Below are positions 34,877-41,887 of a stretch of DNA of 41,887 nucleotides, one piece after another (position 1 is the first letter of the stretch; the number at the start of each line of letters is the position of its first letter). The position numbers were made by a program, and so were the translations under genes. The notes below the pieces were generated by a model, which made no database searches, had not been told where the DNA came from, and saw nothing but the letters and a program-made list of their open reading frames with translations. Origin of the DNA: Nitrospirales bacterium (lineage in GTDB: Bacteria > Nitrospirota > Nitrospiria > Nitrospirales > UBA8639); NCBI GenBank assembly GCA_029261355.1, contig JAJDBM010000044.1, forward strand, positions 1 through 41,887, given 5' to 3'.

Positions 34877-36775
34877 TTATGAGGCAGAGGCTAATGCTGA
34901 CTGACTGTCTTCTGAAGAAATCTTGAATTGCAAGGCCGGCAGCTTATTCGTTCCAAAATGGGACACATAGAGAAAAACATATTCTCGAATAAAGATCTTG
35001 AGGTCCCATCCTTCATAATGGTCTTGTTCAAATTCTTCAAATACGCGTTCAGCATCCTCAACACCCAAGCCCTCTTTCACCGTAAAGTAATAATCTAAGG
35101 CCAAATCCCATTCAGGGTTTTTATAAAAAGTCACTCCAAATTTCTCAGGGTTTTTGGCGACCGGTGTATGCTTACTCAAATCAAACGTACCAAAACCGAT
35201 TGAGTGGACATGCTCTTTATTGTCTTCTAATAATTGCGTTGACACCTTCGCATCTTCATAGCGTTCACCGGGAAATCCAAAAAATCCCATGATATGATTC
35301 CACACGCCATGTCGGGAAGAAAGCTCAAGGCTCCGTTGTATGACATCCCGAGTCGTCGCTTTATCCATTAATTGGAGCACGCGTTCACTCCCCGACTCAT
35401 ACCCCATGTGCAGATATTTACATCCTGCCTCTTGAGCCATTGACCACACTTCATCATCTAAAAGACTTTTTTCAAAACGAATATGTGTGGTCCAAGCAAT
35501 ATCCATGTTGTGTTCAACCAGCTTATTCGTGAGCTTTCTAAATAACGCAGGCGGATATGACTCATCAGTAAAATGAAAGTGACGAGTTTGATACTTTTCT
35601 TTTAGAAATGAGACTTCCTTAATAATATCCTGAACCTTTTTAGTCCGATATCCGGCGGTGTATCCTTCTCCATGATCACAGAACTCACAACGTCCCCAAT
35701 AGCATCCGCGTGTGGCTAAGTAAGGCAACACTCGATCAGGCACAAAGTACTTTTCAAGAGGCAATCCATCAAAATCAGGAGGAGGAAGGGCCGCCATGTT
35801 TTCAGAAGAGGTTGCGGTATTCACATGAATACCCGTCGAATCACGATAAAGCAGATTAGGAACCTGAGATAAATCACTCCCCGCACCAACCGCCTCAATA
35901 AGTTTCAAAAATGCTGTTTCTCCTTCATACACCACCGCACTATCAAAGAGGGAAAACAGATTAGAAGCTTCAGGTAACACATCTCGGAGTCTCGTGACGG
36001 TATTGCCGCCAATGGTGAGATGAATGTTGGGAAACTGCTGTTTAATCAACGCACAAAATGTCATCGACGAGAAGAGCTGCTGTTGAAGCACAATAGAAAT
36101 GCCAATAATATCAGGCTGCGCCTCGACAATGGCTGGCTTTAAAATATGCTCGAATACATCTCGATACACATTCACTTGCGAATCTTCGATGGCTTCAAGG
36201 ATTTCCGACGACATAAACACCTTATAGGACAAATCCGTTTCCATAGGTGGCATACAGATTCTGGCGGGTGAATAGACAAGTGAGATCGTTGTCGTCACCT
36301 CGCGAAAAGCGTTGATCGCCCATTCTAATTTTTCGATATCATACAAATCAGGACTTCGAACAATACGTTTGGCTTCTTCAGCTTTCTCAGCCAATTCCGT
36401 CATTCGACTGCGCGTACATTCACAGAGCGCCAATTGAAGATCAATTTCAGCTTCAGTGAGATCACGAGACCGTGACAGTTTTTTGAGGCGCTCCAATTGC
36501 TGCGGCACACGTTTTAAAACTCGCCGCAAAAAGTCAGCACTAAAATACCAGTCATACATTTCCAGATTGACATCTTTTTGTACCACTTCATGCCCCGCGG
36601 CACGAATAAATGCCGTGAGAGTGGGAAGACTCAAATACGGCTCAGAGGGGAACCAATCTGGCGGGAACACCAACATGACCTTGCTTTTATTCACTGGCAA
36701 GGATGTGCCAGACTGACGATTAGGCTGAATCAACTCAGGAGTAAGCAGCCCCCCTTTATTGTAATCAATCCTCAT
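34877..36775 (-). CDS. B12-type radical SAM protein, copy 1
   Basis: A 632-aa paralogue of the downstream gene, aligning end to end: MLVFPPDWFPSEPYLSLPTL versus LLFPPEWVPTAPYLALPSLT, VVQKDVNLEMYDWYFS, NIHLTIGGNTVTRLRD, CYWGRCEFCDHGEGY (Cys 358, 363, 366; again Cx4Cx2C), HFTDESYPPALF and MGYESGSERVLQLMDK. A tandem duplication is clear. The two differ most in the insert at residues 75-140 and at the C-terminus. AAGGA seven bases before ATG. First gene of the pair, with a free upstream region shared with the divergent 37105 gene. Confidence 0.88.
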   Translation of the reverse strand: MRIDYNKGGLLTPELIQPNRQSGTSLPVNKSKVMLVFPPDWFPSEPYLSLPTLTAFIRAAGHEVVQKDVNLEMYDWYFSADFLRRVLKRVPQQLERLKKLSRSRDLTEAEIDLQLALCECTRSRMTELAEKAEEAKRIVRSPDLYDIEKLEWAINAFREVTTTISLVYSPARICMPPMETDLSYKVFMSSEILEAIEDSQVNVYRDVFEHILKPAIVEAQPDIIGISIVLQQQLFSSMTFCALIKQQFPNIHLTIGGNTVTRLRDVLPEASNLFSLFDSAVVYEGETAFLKLIEAVGAGSDLSQVPNLLYRDSTGIHVNTATSSENMAALPPPDFDGLPLEKYFVPDRVLPYLATRGCYWGRCEFCDHGEGYTAGYRTKKVQDIIKEVSFLKEKYQTRHFHFTDESYPPALFRKLTNKLVEHNMDIAWTTHIRFEKSLLDDEVWSMAQEAGCKYLHMGYESGSERVLQLMDKATTRDVIQRSLELSSRHGVWNHIMGFFGFPGERYEDAKVSTQLLEDNKEHVHSIGFGTFDLSKHTPVAKNPEKFGVTFYKNPEWDLALDYYFTVKEGLGVEDAERVFEEFEQDHYEGWDLKIFIREYVFLYVSHFGTNKLPALQFKISSEDSQSALASAS

Positions 36776-36954
36776 ATAAATTCCTTATAGAACAGTAGGT
36801 TAAATTAAGATGAGTACCGGCCAACCCCTATAATTACTCCACTGAATCACGCGAGTATTCTCTCATTAGAAATTCTACTAAGAGGCCATTCTATTCCTTG
36901 CGAAAAACCATGGTCAAGGCCTGAAAATCTCTCCTAAAAAAAGCTGCGAATTTA

Positions 36955-36983
36955 TTGACAGAAAAATACGTATTCTATATAGT
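36955..36983 (+). promoter_or_regulatory. strong sigma-70 promoter
   Basis: TTGACA (36955-36960), exactly 17 bp, TATAGT (36978-36983). The -35 is perfect and the -10 differs by one base. It explains why the frame's first TTG (36955) is not a start codon. Transcript begins near 36990, leaving a leader of about 115 nt. Confidence 0.7.
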
Positions 36984-37104
36984 GAAAGATTCTGGCAACA
37001 AAAGGGTAAAGAGTATTTCCCGCTCTGAAGTTCTAACCGCAGACTTGATCGTTTCAACCCTCAACACATCCACTGAAATGGACCCTCACGCGAAGGATAC
37101 GACT

Positions 37105-37617
37105 ATGACCGATTACGTCACAAGCACATCAAGAAATTGGCTAGCTTATCACCTTGAATCACTCGTGAACTCTGGGGTTCTTCCAAGCTGGGAAGCACTT
37201 GAATATCTCACGAGCCACTTACTCGGCGATTCCCCAAATCAGCAGCTACATAATTCTAAGGCTCCCTATGAAGCCATTCAGCAATTATTGCATCGAGTGT
37301 ATCACCCCATGGTTGAAGCGTCATCCCGAACGGTCGACTTACCGGATGACGCCATGCTCCATATGTTTACAGATATTAGCCTCATCGGAAAGTCTGCAGT
37401 CTTAGTAGTGTACTTTCCAGGAAAGAATCAACCGCATCAACTCTTACTTCTTGATTCTGCTCCAGCATGGGATCTGGTCTTTGAGTCAGACACCGCATTT
37501 AATCAATGGGCAGAAGAACGATACCAATGGATTACACAAGCTCTTCAAAGCCTCATAAGTAAGACAGTCACGCAACCAACGACGTGCGATGTTCCCGCCC
37601 TCGTGAATATGTCCTAA
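37105..37617 (+). CDS. unknown 170-aa protein beside the radical SAM cluster
   Basis: Not recognised. ATG 37105 has AAGGAT eight bases upstream, and the promoter at 36955 lies in the longer frame, so the short form is preferred. The protein begins MTDYVTSTSRNWLAYHLESL and continues with amphipathic helices, then VLVVYFPGKNQPHQLLLLDS and FNQWAEERYQWITQALQSLI. It has no signal peptide, Cys-rich motif or membrane segment. Divergent from the radical SAM pair and possibly co-regulated. Confidence 0.6.
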   Translation: MTDYVTSTSRNWLAYHLESLVNSGVLPSWEALEYLTSHLLGDSPNQQLHNSKAPYEAIQQLLHRVYHPMVEASSRTVDLPDDAMLHMFTDISLIGKSAVLVVYFPGKNQPHQLLLLDSAPAWDLVFESDTAFNQWAEERYQWITQALQSLISKTVTQPTTCDVPALVNMS

Positions 37618-37659
37618 ATCAATCGCAGGCGCATCCACGACATTGACCTATATTGACGA

Positions 37660-37689
37660 GCCTTCTCAGTTCAAAATGAATGAGAAGGC
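37660..37689. terminator. stem-loop between convergent genes
   Basis: GCCTTCTCA (37660-37668) pairs with TGAGAAGGC (37681-37689) over nine bases, with three more pairs inside (TTC/GAA). It lies between the 37105 gene (+) and the metal-hydrolase-like gene (-). No U run follows. Confidence 0.55.
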
Positions 37690-37774
37690 ACATCAAGAAC
37701 GACCCGCAGGTACCCATGCCACGGCGTGTTTGGCTAGCGACTGAAAACCTTAGTAGGCACCGGCATACCCACCT

Positions 37775-38347
37775 TTAGACCCAGACCCACAAGACGTAGC
37801 CAAAAAACACCGCATACGTGACTCCAATAACGCCAACAAACCATTGCGTGACGCTATGTGGGGTTGATCGGAACACAAGACCTGCACAAACTAACACAGC
37901 CAAGATTTCTAACCCTGTGACAATGTGACCATAATGGGAAGGGTCCCAATATGAAACGGGGCTTTCAAAGCGCCAATTTGAAAACGGGAAAAAATGGCGA
38001 TGCGCATCATCATGATGGAGAGGTAAGTCACCGCAGACATGAAGGATCATACTGACAAAGAACAATTGCGCGGCCCGCGATTGTGTTTTCCAGGCCACAA
38101 AGAGACCGAGGGCAATAAAGGGGAGAGAATTAAAACAGTCAATGAAGTTTTGCCACGGTTCCAAATAATAGTCATGACTCCAAATGAGATATTCCGGCAC
38201 ACCGCGCACGACCTTTTCAATAAAATAAAAGAAAAACATCGGAGCATCAGGAAGAATCGCGCCAGCAAGAATGGCACCTTGATGACGTGGAATTTCCTTT
38301 CGCCCAAGGACAAAGAGATTCAGGATGACATGCGCCGGTGTGTTCAT
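37775..38347 (-). CDS. YdjM/DUF457-like membrane protein (putative metal-dependent hydrolase)
   Basis: A 190-aa inner-membrane protein with several hydrophobic segments. MNTPAHVILNLFVLGR is the usual start of this superfamily ('xxPxH'). Potential metal ligands are SHDYYLEPW and HVCGDLPLHHDDAHRHFFPF, a dense His/Asp cluster on one face. Relatives are annotated as membrane-bound metal-dependent hydrolases, but an activity is not proven for most. No partner genes. Confidence 0.72.
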   Translation of the reverse strand: MNTPAHVILNLFVLGRKEIPRHQGAILAGAILPDAPMFFFYFIEKVVRGVPEYLIWSHDYYLEPWQNFIDCFNSLPFIALGLFVAWKTQSRAAQLFFVSMILHVCGDLPLHHDDAHRHFFPFSNWRFESPVSYWDPSHYGHIVTGLEILAVLVCAGLVFRSTPHSVTQWFVGVIGVTYAVFFGYVLWVWV

Positions 38348-38444
38348 AACAATTCCAGGGTTGAGCTCATCGATCGAATCCCATTCCCTGATAGAATGAG
38401 AATAGTTCCACGCATCCTAGGAACTTTCAGGCAGGATGATCTTC

Positions 38445-38472
38445 TTGACAGAGGCGTTCAGAAGGCGATAAG
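38445..38472 (+). promoter_or_regulatory. candidate sigma-70 promoter
   Basis: TTGACA (38445-38450), 16-bp spacer, GATAAG (38467-38472), about 45 bp before the ATG of the small acidic protein. The -10 matches four of six. Confidence 0.45.
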
Positions 38473-38516
38473 GCTATCATATATGCCTAACGTACACACA
38501 CCATTGGAGTCTGAAT

Positions 38517-38732
38517 ATGCCAATTAATGCACTCAAAAAGGATACTGAGCGAGGAAATGGCCCACCGCCAACAACCTCTTCAAGTCTCAGTGGAGAGAAA
38601 GCTCAGACTGAAGAAGAAAAACACAAGGAATCTGAACTCGCGACGGTGGAAATGGAAGCCATGTGGGAATCTGAAGAAGTCGGTATTACCCGCTGGTCTG
38701 AAAGTGATGGCCAACGATATGGAGACAAATAA
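38517..38732 (+). CDS. small acidic protein, unknown
   Basis: A 71-aa hydrophilic protein rich in Glu and Ser (SGEKAQTEEEKHKESELATV; EAMWESEEVGITRWSESDGQ). GGAG lies seven bases before ATG 38517 and a promoter is visible upstream, which favours a real gene. Probably disordered; role unknown. It converges with the PagL-like gene. Confidence 0.5.
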   Translation: MPINALKKDTERGNGPPPTTSSSLSGEKAQTEEEKHKESELATVEMEAMWESEEVGITRWSESDGQRYGDK

Positions 38733-38787
38733 AGTCCGGCCGAATGCGTAAACAGGCAAGAATTAGGTTATGTGAAAATATGGCGGA

Positions 38788-39372
38788 TTAATAGCGATAC
38801 AAGGGGAACGAATCAAACTTGTAGCTTATCTCAAACAGATTCACATCAACCCCTCGATTTTTTGAACCCCAGATCCCTGCATCAGAAATATGATGAAATC
38901 GCCAACCTAACCCAACCCTATCTGTCACATCGTATGTCACCCCCACTTCTGCGACGATTTGAATCGGCCCACCGAGATCTTGGGACCCATAATGCTCTCG
39001 ACTCACGAAGGCCGCACCGACCCCGCCGTCTATCGTTAATCGCCATTCGGGCTTTCGGAAAAGAATCCCAGGCACGACGGTTGAGATAAACCCGGTATCA
39101 CCGGCCCCTCTCAAGAAACCCATCGATCCGTTTAATCGCCATCCAAATAACCAGCCAGAGTCAAACGTCGCCCCACCAGGAAGCCCGACCTGGGCAAAGA
39201 TATCAAATTGCGTAAAGTCTTCCTTTTCACTCGGTGGGATACGAATAATATTCGAGTTAAACCCTCCACGGAACCCGACTGAATTCAAGGTAATCTCTTT
39301 GCTAAGGCCCGTTGAGGGGAAAAGCGCCAAAGTACTTACCAACAAGAACAGACAGCTCAGAGTATATTTCAA
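38788..39372 (-). CDS. pagL: PagL-like lipid A 3-O-deacylase / acyloxyacyl hydrolase
   Basis: A 194-aa outer-membrane eight-stranded barrel with signal peptide (LSCLFLLVSTLALFPSTGLS). Strands GVGAAFVSREHYGS and GVTYDVTDRVGLGWRFHHIS lead to the catalytic region HHISDAGIWGSKNRGVDVN: His and Ser of 'HxS' are present, while Asp takes the position of the usual catalytic Glu in 'NxGxE'. PagL removes the 3-acyl chain of lipid A. The start is TTG 39372, backed by AAGGAGAT ten bases upstream. Gene symbol by family; activity unproven because of the Asp. Confidence 0.75.
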   Translation of the reverse strand: MKYTLSCLFLLVSTLALFPSTGLSKEITLNSVGFRGGFNSNIIRIPPSEKEDFTQFDIFAQVGLPGGATFDSGWLFGWRLNGSMGFLRGAGDTGFISTVVPGILFRKPEWRLTIDGGVGAAFVSREHYGSQDLGGPIQIVAEVGVTYDVTDRVGLGWRFHHISDAGIWGSKNRGVDVNLFEISYKFDSFPLYRY

Positions 39373-40051
39373 AATGTGATTATCTCCTTAGTATGTTGAT
39401 TCAATCAATAATATGGACGCTAAAACGATTCCAGGCATGACAAAAATATAATCAAAATCTGTGCCATTTACGCGAATCCATCTAAAAGGCGCACAATTCC
39501 TCTAACAGCCAATTGAAAGCAGAACCCAATCACGTTTTAGATGCAACAAGGATGTGTGTCCAGGGAATGGAAGTTAGAGAAATCCGGTAGGAATGAAACA
39601 ACGATCAGAAGAAATACACCACGATGCTGAAAAAACTATGTAGATGATGACACGTATCAGATTAACTCGCGAAACACTCCTGGAACACTGTTGTGATATG
39701 AAAATATAAAAAACCCTCAATAATAGTAAAAATCGTCGACCGTTAGAAAAACGACGTGCCTAGGCTAAAAATATAGACACCAGCGAACGCATATACGGTA
39801 TACCTCTGCCTATAAATGTAGCACATGAAGTAAGACTCTTCAAGATAATCATGAAATGAAATCAGGACAAAAGCATGATCATTTAATGAGGAAAGATGAC
39901 AGAAAAAATACAATGCGTTCCAATAATTGCTTAATTTTCTAGGACTTCCCTCTCACGTCTCCTACCCCTCCAGATTCCCACCATTGCCTTTTAAGCGCCA
40001 ATCACTATACTGATTCGTACGTACGTGAATGCTAACAAGAGAGAGCCACGG
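39373..40051. other. AT-rich intergenic region
   Basis: A 679-bp stretch richer in A and T than its neighbours. It contains no convincing gene. A short segment near 39553-39576 (GTGTGTCCAGGGAATGGAAG) recalls the left-end tandem repeat in part. The downstream promoter lies at 39984-40011. It may mark the edge of an acquired block that carries the caspase-like gene. Confidence 0.45.
39984..40011 (+). promoter_or_regulatory. candidate sigma-70 promoter of the caspase-like gene
   Basis: TTGCCT (39984-39989), 16 bp, TATACT (40006-40011), about 40 bp before ATG 40052. The -10 is good. Confidence 0.45.
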
Positions 40052-41887
40052 ATGGGTGAATCTCGAAAACCAAAACTAGTATGCAGAATTGCGAGCATGC
40101 TCATTCTCTGCTCCTGCCTTTTGTCAGCAGGCATTGAGCAACCGCTCACGCATGCCTCCACCACACTCATTCCAGAAAACGCTGATGGCCCGCTCCTGAT
40201 TTGGAAAGAAAAAGCCAAGTACTATCTGGTAATTGCCGTGGATCAAACGGGGGTACCGGGAACCCAACTACCCTTTACGCTGACCGATGGCGAACGAGTC
40301 GCCACACAATTCGAGGCCCTAGGCTATCTCCCCTTAGTTGAAAAACAACTCATCGGCCCCACCGCCACCAGACTTAAAGTTAATGCCGCCTTGAAACGCA
40401 TCAGGGATCTCCCGGAGTGGGCCTCCGTCATCGTCTACTACAGCGGCCATGGCGTGGCCAGCCCACATGATAAAGATGTCTCTCTCCAATTGGCAGGGCA
40501 AGATGACCTGGATTATGGGTTAGGATACAAGGTCGCTGACCTCATTGAATCGGCCAAAGACGACACCTACCTGGGAGAGCTCCATCTCATCATCGATGCC
40601 TGCTTTAGCGGTAAGGGAGCCTTCACTGGTGCCTTGACCCTCAAAGAGCTTGGGCCCAAAACCACCATTTTAACCTCAAGTTCAACCACACAGACCTCTT
40701 TCCCTATCACCTTACAAGACGGGACACAGTTGAGCGCGTTTACGCAGGCCTTGCTAGAGGCCTTAGATTCAAACTGGTCTCAAGCCGATGACAACGGCGA
40801 TGGCATCCTTCGTTTTGACGAAGTCAAAACCTATGCCTTTAATCAACTCAGGAAATGGCATAGGCAAGACCGCATCGCAGAACCAATGCAGCCGCAGTTG
40901 GTCGGCGGTCATCATGAGGAAGTCATCCTCGCCTATCAAAGGAATAAAGTTGAACGATGGCATTCCAGCTCACGAGAAGCCCTGACTCTGGTCGCGCTGG
41001 AACGTAGTTTAATTCCAGCCATGCCGACACATGCTTCAGACACATCCGAAAAACCAGAAATTTCGCAAGAAGCTCAACTCCTGGCTCAACAACTCACGCC
41101 CAGCAGTGACGACCCTTATGCCCAAGGCATCAAAGCGCAAGCGGAAGGCCGCTTGCAAGACGCAAAAATACTATTTGCCGAAGCAGAAGCACTGGAAGAA
41201 GAATCGAAAGAACAGCTAGCCAAAATTTATTTAGCACGCGGACGCAATGAAACCTATGCCGGGAACTACAAAGATGCCTTACCCTGGTATCAAAAACGAG
41301 TAGCGCTGAAACCCACAAAAGACCCCACCCTACTGGATGAGTTCGGACAAGCTTGGGATCGGGCTGGGAAATATGAAGACGCCTTGCCCTTTTATGCTGA
41401 CGCGTTGAGTATTCGTGAGAAAACCTTGGACCCCAATGACCCAGACCTGGCATTGAGCCTCAACAACCTAGCGGGCTTGCACGAGTCGCAAGGGAAGTAC
41501 GCCGAGGCTGAGCCCCTCTACCAGCGCGCCATCCAAATAAGAAAAACTGCTTTAGGGAAAGACCATCCTGCCCTTGGTACCAGCTTCAATGATTTGGCAT
41601 ATCTCTACCAATCCCAAGGGAAGTACGCCGAGGCTGAACCATTATTCAAGCGCACATTGGAGATATATGAAAAGACGCTTGGATCAACTCACGCGTGGGT
41701 GGGAACAGCCCTCAACAACCTAGCGAGTTTGTATACGATGCAAGGAAAGTACGCCGAGGCCGAGCCCCTCTTCCAGCGCGCCATCCGAATCGATGAAGTG
41801 GCCTTAGGGCCCGAACATCCCTCGGTCGCTATTCGCCTCAACAACCTGGCGGATTTGTTTCGAACGCAAGGAAAGTACGCCGAGGCC
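40052..41887 (+). CDS. exported caspase-like protease with EF-hand loop and TPRs (3' end beyond window)
   Basis: Open from ATG 40052 to the window edge: 612 codons, no stop. A signal segment (MLILCSCLLSAG, near residues 16-27) suggests export. The C14 caspase domain (about 55-240) has its catalytic His 133 in YYSGHG and Cys 184 in IIDACFSG. Residues 246-257, DDNGDGILRFDE, are a complete 12-residue EF-hand loop (D-x-N-x-D-G-x-L-x-x-x-E), so calcium could control it. A linker leads into helical repeats, then from about residue 445 KLC-type TPRs of 42 residues with repeated GKYAEAEPL. GAGAG eight bases before ATG; an in-frame GTG exists at 40025. TPR number is not known because the gene is cut. 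Confidence 0.88.
   Translation, partial: MGESRKPKLVCRIASMLILCSCLLSAGIEQPLTHASTTLIPENADGPLLIWKEKAKYYLVIAVDQTGVPGTQLPFTLTDGERVATQFEALGYLPLVEKQLIGPTATRLKVNAALKRIRDLPEWASVIVYYSGHGVASPHDKDVSLQLAGQDDLDYGLGYKVADLIESAKDDTYLGELHLIIDACFSGKGAFTGALTLKELGPKTTILTSSSTTQTSFPITLQDGTQLSAFTQALLEALDSNWSQADDNGDGILRFDEVKTYAFNQLRKWHRQDRIAEPMQPQLVGGHHEEVILAYQRNKVERWHSSSREALTLVALERSLIPAMPTHASDTSEKPEISQEAQLLAQQLTPSSDDPYAQGIKAQAEGRLQDAKILFAEAEALEEESKEQLAKIYLARGRNETYAGNYKDALPWYQKRVALKPTKDPTLLDEFGQAWDRAGKYEDALPFYADALSIREKTLDPNDPDLALSLNNLAGLHESQGKYAEAEPLYQRAIQIRKTALGKDHPALGTSFNDLAYLYQSQGKYAEAEPLFKRTLEIYEKTLGSTHAWVGTALNNLASLYTMQGKYAEAEPLFQRAIRIDEVALGPEHPSVAIRLNNLADLFRTQGKYAEA

Noticed and set aside
39553-39576. Distant copy of the 41-bp repeat
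   Set aside because: Only parts (GTGTCCA and GGAAGTT) match, with a gap; could be chance.

Overview
The window reads as one contiguous stretch of a Gram-negative bacterial chromosome of moderate, slightly AT-rich composition. Outer-membrane barrels, lipoproteins, a PagL-like lipid A deacylase, Tad pilus motor genes, twin cobalamin-type radical SAM enzymes and a secreted caspase/TPR protein fit a member of the Nitrospirota or a neighbouring phylum. That placement is inference from gene content, because no rRNA or marker phylogeny is available here.

Layout. (1) 1-1224 is accessory DNA. It has a 41-bp tandem repeat array, a frameshifted excisionase-like gene, and ends exactly where a tRNA-Pro gene breaks off after its anticodon arm. 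(2) 1225-15054 is mostly housekeeping: rdgB-rph, serS, tRNA-Ser(UGA), creA, a J-domain protein, a glycosyltransferase, an FNR-type oxidoreductase, a short FlgM-like protein, a YcgR/PilZ-like protein and aroG, with several small unknown genes. (3) 14572-22540 is a zinc-homeostasis region. A Fur-family regulator (zur) and a MerC-family membrane protein face a five-gene operon: His-rich secreted protein, outer-membrane barrel, znuA, znuC, znuB. Both units carry the same upstream element, TTGCAA-N5-TTGCAA. (4) 22605-27486 holds tadZ-tadA-tadB-tadC behind an unrecognised first gene. (5) 27931-31120 is a set of single genes: a membrane aspartic protease, a GGCT-like protein, a 2Fe-2S ferredoxin, MoaB and PhzF. 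(6) 31205-37617 is a cluster with two tandem paralogous B12-type radical SAM proteins, a third, different radical SAM enzyme, a small J-like protein with HPA in place of HPD, and an unknown 170-aa protein. (7) 37775-41887 has a membrane metal-hydrolase-like protein, a small acidic protein, the PagL-like enzyme and, running off the window edge, a secreted caspase-like protein with a complete EF-hand loop and kinesin-light-chain-type TPRs.

How it fits together. The zinc genes form the clearest functional unit: the operator shared by the regulator gene and the uptake operon supports a Zur assignment and adds the barrel and the His-rich protein to the uptake route. The radical SAM cluster looks like a dedicated modification or biosynthesis pathway of unknown product. 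The left edge looks like the scar of an element that went into tRNA-Pro.
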